Of a stretch of 52,807 nt of DNA, positions 1 through 7,484 are shown in pieces. The first letter of the stretch is position 1. Each line of letters begins with the position of its first letter. The notes beneath the pieces are model-generated. The model was not told where the DNA came from and made no database searches. It saw only the letters and a list, made by a program, of their open reading frames with translations. A program made the position numbers and the translations under genes. This stretch comes from an uncultured Clostridia bacterium (lineage in GTDB: Bacteria > Bacillota > Clostridia > Oscillospirales > Acutalibacteraceae): contig CANARN010000011.1 of assembly GCA_947364045.1 (NCBI GenBank), forward strand, positions 1 through 52,807, given 5' to 3'.

Positions 1-1
1 C

Positions 2-880
2 CTTACAACAAGACTTGACTCTTCATTCAAAACCGTTTCGGAGCAGCTTGAAAAGCTGTATAAATCGCTCGGTGAAATGCAGACTCTTTCTTCGGGTGTT
101 ACTGAAAATGTTTCCGCTCTTAACCGAGTACTTACAAATGTCAAAGCGAGGGGAACCTGGGCTGAGGTTCAGCTTCAGGGAATACTTGACCAGACAATCC
201 CCGGTATGTATGAAACGAATGTTGCCACAGTTCCGAATTCCGCCGAGCGAGTTGAATTTGCAATCAAAATTCCGTCCTCGGAAAAGGGCGAAAAAGATGT
301 TTTACTGCCCCTTGACTCAAAATTCCCGATGGAGGATTACATTCGTTTAAATTCCGCTGCTGACAGCGCCGATGCGGAAGCGCTCAAAGAGGCGAGAAAA
401 GCGCTTGAAAAACGTATTCTTAATGAGGCAAAGGACGTTTCAAAATACATACACATTCCCAATACTACTCCGTTTGCAATTATGTACCTTGCAACCGAGG
501 GGCTGTACGCCGAAATCGCCTCGTCACGTACGGGACTTCCCGAAAAAATTCAAAAGGATTACAATGTTATGATTGCAGGTCCGAGTACAATTACGGCGCT
601 TTTAAATTCACTTTCAATGGGCTTTAAAACAGTTGCCATAAACGAAAAGGCAAATGAAGTACGTGAGCTTCTGTCAGCCGTTAAAACGCAGTATGACAAA
701 TTTGACGGTCTGCTTTTAAAGGCACGTAAAAAGATTGACGAAGCGGGCAAAACAATTGACGACGCTCAGTCGAGAAATAATCTTATTCAGAAAAAACTCC
801 GCACTGTTGAAGCGCTTGACTCCGCCTCTGCCGAAAAATTGCTTTCCGACGGCTCGGCAATATTTACATCTGACGATTAA
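2..880 (+). CDS. rmuC: DNA recombination protein RmuC, C-terminal part
   Basis: The frame is open from base 2, so the 5' end of the gene lies outside the window; 292 residues remain. The visible part starts in the coiled-coil region (LEKLYKSLGEMQ) and continues into the conserved core with RGTWAEVQLQGILDQ, then LPLDSKFPMEDY and IAGPSTITALLNSL, all typical of the RmuC family. RmuC proteins have a membrane-anchored N-terminus and a predicted nuclease-like core, and they limit recombination between inverted repeats; the biochemistry is poorly defined. The C-terminal tail is hydrophilic. The next gene begins about 90 bases downstream behind its own promoter-like sequence, so they are probably separate units. 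Identification is firm; the missing start cannot be judged. Confidence 0.93.
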   Translation, partial: LTTRLDSSFKTVSEQLEKLYKSLGEMQTLSSGVTENVSALNRVLTNVKARGTWAEVQLQGILDQTIPGMYETNVATVPNSAERVEFAIKIPSSEKGEKDVLLPLDSKFPMEDYIRLNSAADSADAEALKEARKALEKRILNEAKDVSKYIHIPNTTPFAIMYLATEGLYAEIASSRTGLPEKIQKDYNVMIAGPSTITALLNSLSMGFKTVAINEKANEVRELLSAVKTQYDKFDGLLLKARKKIDEAGKTIDDAQSRNNLIQKKLRTVEALDSASAEKLLSDGSAIFTSDD

Positions 881-895
881 ATTTAGACAAAAATC

Positions 896-924
896 TTGCA
901 TTTTGACTGATTTTGTTTTATCAT
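896..924 (+). promoter_or_regulatory. Possible sigma-A promoter of the GH3 gene
   Basis: TTGCAT (896-901), a 17-base spacer and TATCAT (919-924) fit a vegetative promoter. A second overlapping hexamer pair, TTGACT at 903-908 with TCATTA at 926-931, is possible. The start site would fall about 40 bases before the GH3 start codon. Confidence 0.45.
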
Positions 925-967
925 ATCATTAAATATATATTTGTATATGAATTTAGGAGGAAAGATA

Positions 968-3415
968 ATGGAATTAAAACACGCTGACCTTATCGCACAG
1001 ATGACACTTGAAGAAAAGGCAAGTATGTGCGACGGTCTTGACTACTGGCACAGCCAGCCCATTGACCGCTTAGGAATTAAATCCGTAAGCCTTAACGACG
1101 GCCCTCACGGTATCCGTAAAAAAGGCGACCCGGAAGCCGCAAAGAAAGGCGAAACAGACCTTTTAAAAGGCGTTCCCGCAATTTGCTTCCCCACAGCATC
1201 GGCAACAGCTTGCTCTTGGGACACAGACCTTATCAGAAAAATGGGCGAGGCATTGGGCGATGAGTGCCGCAAGGAAAAGGTTTCGGTTCTTTTGGGACCC
1301 GGCACAAACATTAAGCGCTCTCCCCTTTGCGGAAGAAACTTTGAATATTTTTCGGAAGACCCTGAGCTTGCAGGTGAAATGGCAGCGTCATTCATTAACG
1401 GCGTTCAGTCAAAGGGCATAGGCACTTCGCTTAAGCACTATGCGGCAAACAACCAGGAAACTCGCAGAATGACCGTTAACACCGTTGTTGACGAGAGAAC
1501 TCTTCGTGAGATTTATCTCCGTCCTTTTGAGATTGCAGTTAAAAAGGCTCAGCCCTGGACTGTTATGTGCGCTTATGAGCGTCTTAACGGCGACTACTGC
1601 GCAGAAAACAAATGGCTTCTTACAGATGTTCTCCGTAATGACTTCGGCTATGAAAATCTTGTAGTTACCGACTGGGGCGCTGAAAATCAGAGAGTTCCGG
1701 GTCTTAAGGCAGGTCAGGAAATTGAAATGCCCACATCCTCAGGCGACGGCACAAAGCTTATTATAGATGCAGTTAAAGACGGCACACTCGACGAAGCTGT
1801 TCTTGACCACGCTGTTGACCTTATACTCAGTATGGTTGACAAATCCGTTGCAACTCTCGGCGAATATACATATGACCCCGACGAGCATCATAAGCTCGCA
1901 AGGGAAATTGCAGGTCAGTGTATGGTTCTTATGAAAAATGACGGTAACATTCTTCCTCTTAAAAAGACGCAGAAAATTGCCGTTATCGGTGAAATGGCAA
2001 AGAAGCCTCGCTATCAGGGCGCAGGCTCATCGCTCATTAACCCCATAAAGCTTGACAATGCTTGTGACACTCTTACGGAAATGGGCATAAATTATGATTA
2101 TGCCGCAGGCTACAGCACCGCAAAGAAAAACAAGATTTCAGACGATACATTTGTAGCAGAAGCTGTTGCAAAAGCGAAAGATGCAGAAGTTGCAGTTCTC
2201 TTTATCGGCCTTACGGACGAATTTGAAACCGAGGGCAACGACAGAAAGCACCTCGGTATTCCGCCGCTTCATAACAGACTCGTTGAAGAAGTTCTCAAGG
2301 TTAACAAGAATGTTGTAGTAGTTCTTTCGGGCGGCTCTTCAATCGAAATGCCCTGGGCGGACAGAGTTCCTGCAATCCTCAACGGCTTCCTTACAGGTCA
2401 GGCAGGCGGAAGCGCTGTTTGCGACGTTCTTTTCGGCGACGTTAACCCGTCAGGTAAATTGGCTGAAACATATCCTATGGAGCTTAAAGATAACTCCAGC
2501 GCAAACTACTTCCCCGGCACTCCCGTTTCGGTTGAATACAGAGAGGGCGTTTATGTAGGCTACAGATATTACGATTCTGCTAATATCCCCGTACGTTTCC
2601 CCTTCGGTCACGGTCTTTCATACACAACATTTGAATACAGCGACATTAAGCTTTCCGCTGACAGCATTAAAGACACAGACACATTGACTGTTTCTTTCAA
2701 AATCAAGAATACAGGCGCAGTTGACGGCGCTGAAATTGCACAGCTTTATGTTTCTGACACAGAGAGTACAATTTACAGACCCGTTAAAGAGCTTAAGGGC
2801 TTTAAGAAGGTATTCTTAAAGGCAGGCGAAGAGAAAGAGGTTTCAATTGACCTTGAAAAACGCGCATTCGCCTTCTATAATGTTGACGCTAAGGCTTGGC
2901 AGGTTGAAAGCGGCGAATTTAAAATCTTGGTAGGCGCTTCGAGCCGTGACATTAAGCTTGAAGCAAACGTAAATGTTGAATCGACTGACGCTTACGCTAT
3001 CCCCGATTACAAAGCATCTGCTCCCGCTTATTACGGCGCAAACATTATGAATGTAAGCGATGACGAGTTCAAAGCGGTTCTCGGTCACGAAATCCCTGCA
3101 AACACACGTGACAAGAGTCAGCCTCTCACAATTCTCAACACTCTTGAGGACGCTTATGACACCAAGTGGGGCGGCAGACTTTGCAGACTTCTTACAAAAT
3201 TCCTCGGCGCTGAAACAATGATGGGCGCAGTTGCACTCCAAACTCCGATTAAGAATTTCATTTCAATGAGCTTCGGCATTTTCAGCCCCGAAATGGCTGA
3301 AGGACTTCTTATGATGCTCAATGAGGGCAAATTCTGGAGACCTCTTGGCAAGATGATAGGCGGCTTCCTCTTCAAGGGCGGAATTAAAAAGCTCGGCAGA
3401 CTTAAACAAATCTAA
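968..3415 (+). CDS. Glycoside hydrolase family 3, beta-glucosidase-like
   Basis: The product has 815 residues. Its order is the usual GH3 one: an N-terminal TIM-barrel with KHYAANNQE around residue 156 and the nucleophile Asp235 in VTDWGAENQR; an alpha/beta sandwich carrying the conserved EGNDR (Glu422), the likely acid/base region; then a fibronectin III-like domain at roughly 560-660. GH3 enzymes release terminal beta-linked sugars, most often glucose. There is no signal peptide, so it probably acts in the cytoplasm on imported oligosaccharides. The start is the ATG 7 bases after TAGGAGG; an in-frame ATG at 941 lacks such a site. About 140 residues follow the fibronectin domain, rich in Phe, Met and Leu, and are not part of the standard fold. 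The exact substrate cannot be told from sequence. Confidence 0.93.
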   Translation: MELKHADLIAQMTLEEKASMCDGLDYWHSQPIDRLGIKSVSLNDGPHGIRKKGDPEAAKKGETDLLKGVPAICFPTASATACSWDTDLIRKMGEALGDECRKEKVSVLLGPGTNIKRSPLCGRNFEYFSEDPELAGEMAASFINGVQSKGIGTSLKHYAANNQETRRMTVNTVVDERTLREIYLRPFEIAVKKAQPWTVMCAYERLNGDYCAENKWLLTDVLRNDFGYENLVVTDWGAENQRVPGLKAGQEIEMPTSSGDGTKLIIDAVKDGTLDEAVLDHAVDLILSMVDKSVATLGEYTYDPDEHHKLAREIAGQCMVLMKNDGNILPLKKTQKIAVIGEMAKKPRYQGAGSSLINPIKLDNACDTLTEMGINYDYAAGYSTAKKNKISDDTFVAEAVAKAKDAEVAVLFIGLTDEFETEGNDRKHLGIPPLHNRLVEEVLKVNKNVVVVLSGGSSIEMPWADRVPAILNGFLTGQAGGSAVCDVLFGDVNPSGKLAETYPMELKDNSSANYFPGTPVSVEYREGVYVGYRYYDSANIPVRFPFGHGLSYTTFEYSDIKLSADSIKDTDTLTVSFKIKNTGAVDGAEIAQLYVSDTESTIYRPVKELKGFKKVFLKAGEEKEVSIDLEKRAFAFYNVDAKAWQVESGEFKILVGASSRDIKLEANVNVESTDAYAIPDYKASAPAYYGANIMNVSDDEFKAVLGHEIPANTRDKSQPLTILNTLEDAYDTKWGGRLCRLLTKFLGAETMMGAVALQTPIKNFISMSFGIFSPEMAEGLLMMLNEGKFWRPLGKMIGGFLFKGGIKKLGRLKQI

Positions 3416-3444
3416 CGGGTAACAAAATTTAATTTTAATATGAA

Positions 3445-3474
3445 ACGGGCGGCTTTTAAAGCTGTCCGTTTTTG
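3445..3474 (+). terminator. Intrinsic terminator after the GH3 gene
   Basis: A 9-base stem with two G-U pairs (3445-3453 with 3461-3469), loop TTTTAAA, followed directly by a T run. Confidence 0.75.
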
Positions 3475-3531
3475 CTGTATTTTATATTGTCTTTTTGCAG
3501 AAAATTTACAAAAATCTTCCAAAATGTTTTT

Positions 3532-3560
3532 GAATAGAAACAAAATACAAGTGCAAAATA
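3532..3560 (+). promoter_or_regulatory. Candidate sigma-G type promoter of spoVT
   Basis: GAATA (3532-3536), a 17-base spacer and CAAAATA (3554-3560) resemble the forespore sigma-G consensus GHATR-N17/18-CATNHTA with one mismatch. In Bacillus subtilis spoVT is transcribed by sigma-G. The match was found by eye, so moderate trust only. Confidence 0.4.
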
Positions 3561-3596
3561 TTAGTGACAATTTTGAAATTAAGGAAGAGATTGATT

Positions 3597-4136
3597 ATGA
3601 AAGCAACGGGAATAGTCAGAAGGATTGACGATCTCGGAAGAGTTGTCATTCCGAAAGAAATCCGCAGAACAATGCGCATTCGCGAGGGCGACCCTCTTGA
3701 AATATACACGGCTGTTGACGGCGAGGTTATTTTTAAAAAGTATTCACCTATGGGGGAAATGAGTGAATTTGCCGATTCTTATGCCGATGTGCTTCACAGG
3801 GCAATCGGCGAGCCTGTGCTTATAAGCGACCGTGACCGAATTGTTGCGGCGGCGGGTATTGCAAAACGTGACGCGGTTGAAAAGCGGATTTCAGCGGAGC
3901 TTGAGAGTATGATGGAAAACCGTGAAAATTATGTTAAATCGGCAGACAAAAAGCCTCTTTACCCAATAACAGATTTCGGCAAAAGTGCGGCGGCGGCTTA
4001 CACAATTCTCGGAAACGGGGACGTTTCGGGAGCGGTAATTTTGCTCGGAAACAGCGAAGATTACACACCGTCCGTGTCAGACATTAAGCTGATTGAGGTT
4101 GCATCAAGATTTATCGGCAAGCAGACCGAAAGTTAA
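3597..4136 (+). CDS. spoVT: Stage V sporulation regulator SpoVT
   Basis: The product has 179 residues. The first 50 form the AbrB/SpoVT swapped-hairpin DNA-binding domain, with the near-invariant MKATGIVRRIDDLGRVVIPK and RRTMRIREGDPLEIY; the rest (about 55-179) is the GAF-like domain that separates SpoVT from the shorter AbrB. SpoVT modulates sigma-G-dependent genes in the developing forespore of endospore formers, which makes spore formation likely for this organism. The chosen ATG gives the family's standard N-terminus; an upstream ATG at 3564 would add 11 unrelated residues. It stands alone between two terminators with a sigma-G-like promoter in front. Confidence 0.93.
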   Translation: MKATGIVRRIDDLGRVVIPKEIRRTMRIREGDPLEIYTAVDGEVIFKKYSPMGEMSEFADSYADVLHRAIGEPVLISDRDRIVAAAGIAKRDAVEKRISAELESMMENRENYVKSADKKPLYPITDFGKSAAAAYTILGNGDVSGAVILLGNSEDYTPSVSDIKLIEVASRFIGKQTES

Positions 4137-4141
4137 AAACT

Positions 4142-4178
4142 CAGGGCATACCAAGCACGGTATGCCCTGTTTGTTTTG
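4142..4178 (+). terminator. Intrinsic terminator of spoVT
   Basis: A perfect 11-base stem (4142-4152 with 4159-4169), loop AAGCAC, then TTTGTTTT. Confidence 0.8.
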
Positions 4179-4200
4179 GGTTATTTACATTTTCGAATTT

Positions 4201-4235
4201 TGTAGGGTCAGGCTTCCACGCCTGACCTTTTTTAT
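4201..4235 (+). repeat. GTAGGG palindromic element, copy 1
   Basis: TGTAGGG leads into an 8-base stem (4206-4213 with 4220-4227), loop TTCCAC, and a T run. A nearly identical copy with the same TTCCA-type loop lies at 35077-35107, where two stem positions have changed together (TCAGGC/GCCTGA becomes ACAGGC/GCCTGT). Confidence 0.75.
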
Positions 4236-4310
4236 TTTTGTCTATTCCTTTTCCAATCTGTTGCACTTCATATTATAATCTGCCGTAAATAAGGTTTATC
4301 GACAGTCTGC

Positions 4311-4332
4311 GGTATGCCGAGGTCGGCATACC
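4311..4332 (-). repeat. GTAGGG palindromic element, copy 2, reverse orientation
   Basis: A 10-base stem (4311-4320 with 4323-4332) followed on the plus strand by CCTAC. It lies just after the stop codon of the small minus-strand gene at 4343 and could end that transcript, although the T tract on that side is poor. Confidence 0.65.
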
Positions 4333-4342
4333 CTACTTATTT

Positions 4343-4465
4343 TTATCCCCACCAAGTGTCGCCGGAGCCGTTGTCATCGGGATCAGACGTTGCTATTGAA
4401 AGTGTGATAATATCATCAAATTCGTAAACCGTTATATCAAAATCAGGTGTTAAATATTCGCGCAT
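4343..4465 (-). CDS. Acidic 40-residue small protein downstream of the BspA-like gene
   Basis: A reading frame of 40 codons starts at an ATG with GGAGAAAAGG about 5 bases upstream. It begins 18 bases after the stop of the BspA-like gene on the same strand. The product reads MREYLTPDFDITVYEFDDII, then a Thr/Ser-rich middle and a tail with many Asp and Gly residues ending GDTWWG. It has no signal peptide, Cys or membrane segment. Short proteins opening with a 'Y-x-x-P-x-F/I' pattern followed by an acidic Asp/Gly tail are familiar as hypothetical proteins in Clostridia, but no function is known to me. The ribosome site, the operon position and the biased composition argue it is real. A peptide signal or RiPP-like precursor is conceivable, yet no modifying enzyme is nearby. 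Confidence 0.6.
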   Translation of the reverse strand: MREYLTPDFDITVYEFDDIITLSIATSDPDDNGSGDTWWG

Positions 4466-4483
4466 AAGCCTTTTCTCCTTCCG

Positions 4484-6436
4484 TTAAGCCTGCGGTTTAT
4501 TTGTCGTATAAAGAGCGTTAAAGTCCATAACTGTAACATCGTCAAAATAGTAATATGTTCCGTTACAGCATACGTATGCATAGCAATAGCCTTTCTGCTC
4601 TCTGTCTGTATCGGGGACATCGGTTATAAGACAGGTGAAAACGTAATCCGCTCCGTCGCCTGCGTGCTGAATGTAGTTTACAGATTTCTTTATATAATTT
4701 TTATCTGTGCCTTTGCCCTCGGCAACTGCTTTTGCAGTTTCAAGGTCAAAGGTTGCGACATTCTTTTCTGCCGCATAGATAAAGCCTATATCGGTTATGT
4801 TTTTAAGCGCTTCTTCGTCAGTGCCGAAGGTGTTGCGGAAATCTTCTTGCGAAATTTTAGCAACGGTTCGCACGTCAAATGTGTCCTTGTAATTGCTGAA
4901 ATCTTTGTCTGCACCAACACCTCTGAATCTTATCTGCGATTTGTCAAACTGGACGATTGATTTTAACGCAACGAAAGGAATACTGTTTTCGTTTGCATAG
5001 GTTTCGGCATAAGAACCGCTGTAACCGTAGATTGTGAGATTGTCACAGTTGTAAAATGCATTACCGCCAATGTTTGTAACACTATTTGGAATTGTTATGC
5101 TTGTAAGAGAGTTGCAATCTGAGAAAGCAGAACCGCCAATGCTAGTTACACTGTCGGGAATTGTTATACTTGTGAGCGAGGTGCAACTGAAGAAAGCTCC
5201 CCATGCAATCGTTTTTGTCCCCTGTTTTATATTGTACTTTCCGCTAATGTCTTTTTTTGTATCTATTAAAAGATTGCCTATATACAGTACACCGTTTACC
5301 CAATTTGATTCATTATTATAATACGCTGTATTAAAGAGAGCAGTCATAACTATACTCGTCACACTATCGGGAATTGTTATATTAGTAAGCTTGTCGCAAT
5401 TGGCGAAAGCAGAATCATCTATACTTGTAACACTGTCGGGAATTTTTATACTTGTAAGCGAGGTGCAACCATTGAAAGCAGAATAGTCTATGCTTGTTAC
5501 GCTTTCGGGTATTTTTATACTTGTAAGCTGGGTGCAACCGCTGAAAGCATAATGGTCTATGCTTTTTACACTGTCTGGAATTGAATAACTGCCGCTTTTA
5601 CCTGCAGGATAGCAAATCAATTCAGTTGCGTCTTTGTTCAATAATACACCGTCTATGTCACAGTAATTGTTATTACCTGCCCCAACAAAAATATTCTCCA
5701 TTGAAGTGCAGCCGTAGAAAGCAGAATCGCCTACGCTTGTTACACTGTCAGGAATTGTTATGCTTGTAAGTGAGGTACAACCGCTGAAAGCAGAATCGCC
5801 TATGCTTGTTACACTGTTGCCAATTATTACGTTTGTAAGCAATGTACAATCATTGAAAGCAGAATAACTTATACTTGTAACGCTGTCAGGAATTGTTACA
5901 CTTGTGAGTGAGGTACAACCATAGAAAGCATAATCCGCAATTGTCGTTGTTCCTTTTTTTATATTACATTCACCTGTGATAGTGTCCTCTGCTTCTATTA
6001 AATAATTACCTATATACAACACACCGTCTACCCAATTAGATTCTGTGTAATAGTAAGCCGTGCAACAAAAAGCACACCACCCTATTTCTTTAACGCTCTC
6101 AGGAATTGATACGCTTGTAAGCGAGGTGCAATCCAAAAAAGCACTATCGCCTATACTTGTCACGCTGTTGGGGATTGTTACGCTTGTAAGCGAAGTGCAA
6201 CTACTGAAAACAGAATCTCCTATTTTCGTTACCGTATATCCGTCAAGCTGTGAGGGAATAGTCAATTCGGTTGCTGTTCCGTTATATTTTGTGATTTGGC
6301 AGGTCTTTTCATCTTCCGAAATCACTGAATATTCAAAATCACCGCTTGTTTCCGCTGTTGCCGTTATTACTCCCAGCGGTATAACGGAAATCATCATACA
6401 CAGCGCCAAAAATACTGAAATTGCCTTTCTTTTCAT
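4484..6436 (-). CDS. Secreted BspA-family leucine-rich-repeat protein
   Basis: The product has 650 residues. A signal peptide occupies about 1-29 (MKRK, a hydrophobic core, then ITATA-E). Residues about 40-490 are tandem LRR_5/BspA repeats of roughly 23 residues with the core 'F-x-x-CTSLTSITIPDSVTSI'. A longer unit with AYY, ESNWV and GVLYIGN occurs twice (near residues 130 and 370), a sign of internal duplication. Residues about 495-650 form a non-repeat domain starting IVQFDKSQIRFRG. BspA-type proteins are exported and often bind host or polymer surfaces. No sorting motif or membrane anchor is visible, so it is probably released or held by the C-terminal domain. The start has AAGGAGT 9 bases upstream. 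It forms a likely two-gene unit with the 40-residue peptide gene. Confidence 0.88.
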   Translation of the reverse strand: MKRKAISVFLALCMMISVIPLGVITATAETSGDFEYSVISEDEKTCQITKYNGTATELTIPSQLDGYTVTKIGDSVFSSCTSLTSVTIPNSVTSIGDSAFLDCTSLTSVSIPESVKEIGWCAFCCTAYYYTESNWVDGVLYIGNYLIEAEDTITGECNIKKGTTTIADYAFYGCTSLTSVTIPDSVTSISYSAFNDCTLLTNVIIGNSVTSIGDSAFSGCTSLTSITIPDSVTSVGDSAFYGCTSMENIFVGAGNNNYCDIDGVLLNKDATELICYPAGKSGSYSIPDSVKSIDHYAFSGCTQLTSIKIPESVTSIDYSAFNGCTSLTSIKIPDSVTSIDDSAFANCDKLTNITIPDSVTSIVMTALFNTAYYNNESNWVNGVLYIGNLLIDTKKDISGKYNIKQGTKTIAWGAFFSCTSLTSITIPDSVTSIGGSAFSDCNSLTSITIPNSVTNIGGNAFYNCDNLTIYGYSGSYAETYANENSIPFVALKSIVQFDKSQIRFRGVGADKDFSNYKDTFDVRTVAKISQEDFRNTFGTDEEALKNITDIGFIYAAEKNVATFDLETAKAVAEGKGTDKNYIKKSVNYIQHAGDGADYVFTCLITDVPDTDREQKGYCYAYVCCNGTYYYFDDVTVMDFNALYTTNKPQA

Positions 6437-6464
6437 TTTCTATACTCCTTTTTGTACATACTTT

Positions 6465-6538
6465 TATAACCGTATAGTTATATTTTAAATTATTATAATA
6501 ACCAAACGGTTATTTGTCAATATAATTATACGGTTATA
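6465..6538. promoter_or_regulatory. Inverted pair of 12-bp boxes between the BspA-like and XRE genes
   Basis: TATAACCGTATA (6465-6476) and its exact reverse complement TATACGGTTATA (6527-6538) flank a third related box AAACGGTTAT (6504-6513). The box centres are 62 bases apart, close to six helical turns. They fill the gap between two divergent genes, one of which encodes a small HTH protein, so they are candidate operator sites. That link is inference. Confidence 0.5.
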
Positions 6539-6582
6539 TGATAAAATTTCTGTATTGCAAAATCCAAAGGTAGGTTTTTTAA

Positions 6583-6801
6583 ATGTATTATTATCGGCGT
6601 CTGCGGGATTTGCGTGAGGACAGGGATTTAAAACAGTCAGACATCAGCGACTATTTGGGTATGAAACAGCCGCAGTACAACCGTTATGAAACAGGTACAC
6701 GAGAATTGCCTTTACACCATTTGGCTGCGCTTTGCCGTTTTTACAATGTAACCGCCGATTACATTTTGGAATTAACCGACGAAGCAAAACCTTTGAAATG
6801 A
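6583..6801 (+). CDS. Small XRE-family HTH transcriptional regulator
   Basis: The product is 72 residues, almost entirely one Cro/CI-type helix-turn-helix domain: RLRDLREDRDLKQSDISDYL, then GMKQPQYNRYETGTRELP and a closing helix LAALCRFYNVTADYILEL. Proteins of this length act as small repressors, often autoregulated. A purine-rich AAAGGTAGG lies 9 bases before the ATG. It is divergent from the BspA-like gene and the shared intergenic region holds three CGGTTAT boxes, which suggests that it controls itself, the surface protein, or both. No toxin partner is seen, so a toxin-antitoxin role is less likely. Confidence 0.88.
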   Translation: MYYYRRLRDLREDRDLKQSDISDYLGMKQPQYNRYETGTRELPLHHLAALCRFYNVTADYILELTDEAKPLK

Positions 6802-6837
6802 TTTACAATAACAGATAAGAATAAATACTGTGATTTT

Positions 6838-6872
6838 GTAGGGTACGCCGACCTCGGCGTACCCTATTTTTT
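6838..6872 (+). repeat. GTAGGG palindromic element, copy 3, also terminator-like
   Basis: GTAGGG enters a perfect 12-base stem (6840-6851 with 6854-6865) followed by ATTTTTT. Placed 40 bases after the XRE stop codon, it can serve as its terminator. The stem resembles copy 2 at 4311-4332 with compensating changes. Confidence 0.75.
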
Positions 6873-6904
6873 CAGAATTGATAATTATTGCAATATTCTA
6901 TTGC

Positions 6905-6930
6905 GGACAGCCGAGTCGGCTGTCCCTACA
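6905..6930 (-). repeat. GTAGGG palindromic element, copy 4, reverse orientation
   Basis: A 10-base stem (6905-6914 with 6916-6925) followed by CTACA, the reverse complement of the TGTAG flank of the other copies. Confidence 0.65.
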
Positions 6931-6975
6931 GGAGTGATTTTCAAACCGCTCTGTATAGACAGACATCAGTGATTT

Positions 6976-7116
6976 TGTAGGGGACGATACCCACATCGTA
7001 CCAATGAACACACCTCATCCACCGCTAAAGCGGTCCCCCTTCCCCTCAAGGGGAAGGCGCATAAAAAGGCTTCTCCCTTGGAAGAAGCTGTCAGCATAGC
7101 TGACTGATGAGGGGTA
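6976..7116 (+). repeat. Composite interspersed repeat with short hairpins
   Basis: This non-coding stretch opens with another TGTAGGGG copy, then has three small perfect hairpins: ACCGC/GCGGT (7021-7034), CTTCCCC/GGGGAAG (7039-7056) and GTCAGC/GCTGAC (7090-7104), ending GATGAGGGGT. The pattern 'AAGCTGTC-hairpin-GACTGATGAGGGGT' recurs at 10387-10501. No open frame with a ribosome site is present. It looks like a non-autonomous, MITE-like repeat. Confidence 0.6.
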
Positions 7117-7274
7117 AAAAACTCACCCCGAAAATGATTATGAAGAAACAGACAGACATCAGCCCCTACTTTTATGAGAACCGCATTACCTCGTCCCATT
7201 TTATAAAAATAAAAAACATTTAACCTATTGAAATATCATAACGGTTGCGTTATAATATAATCTAAGCACAGATG

Positions 7275-7416
7275 CCCCCGCCTCTAAGGCGGCGGGTTTC
7301 ATCTCAGGGTTTCAGTGGGAGTTTTAATCTCCCACTGAAACCCTGAGGAGCTAACGCTCTGCTGCGCTTGCTTGCAATCTGTCGCAAGCCCTGCTTCTTG
7401 CAAGCAAAGTCAGAGC
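7275..7416. repeat. Three consecutive strong hairpins in a non-coding gap
   Basis: Hairpin A is CCGCC/GGCGG (7278-7292). Hairpin B has a perfect 19-base stem (7303-7321 with 7329-7347) and a 7-base loop. Hairpin C has an outer stem GCTCTG/CAGAGC (7356-7361 with 7411-7416) and an inner stem TTGCTTGCAA/TTGCAAGCAA (7368-7377 with 7398-7407). No gene is present. The array could be the remnant of a small mobile element end, for example IS200/IS605-like, or a structured RNA; neither can be settled here. The remaining bases up to the next gene show nothing else. Confidence 0.55.
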
Positions 7417-7484
7417 TTGCTCCGATTTAAAGGGTTAATAGGCAGATATTGCCACAGAAATATGAATGAAGGTAGGTGTGTATT

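Noticed and set aside
6060-6488. Plus-strand reading frames opposite the BspA-like gene
   Set aside because: They mirror the LRR repeats of the real gene, which has a signal peptide and a ribosome site.
6976-7440. A complete insertion sequence
   Set aside because: No transposase frame is present; only short hairpins and a degenerate repeat are seen.
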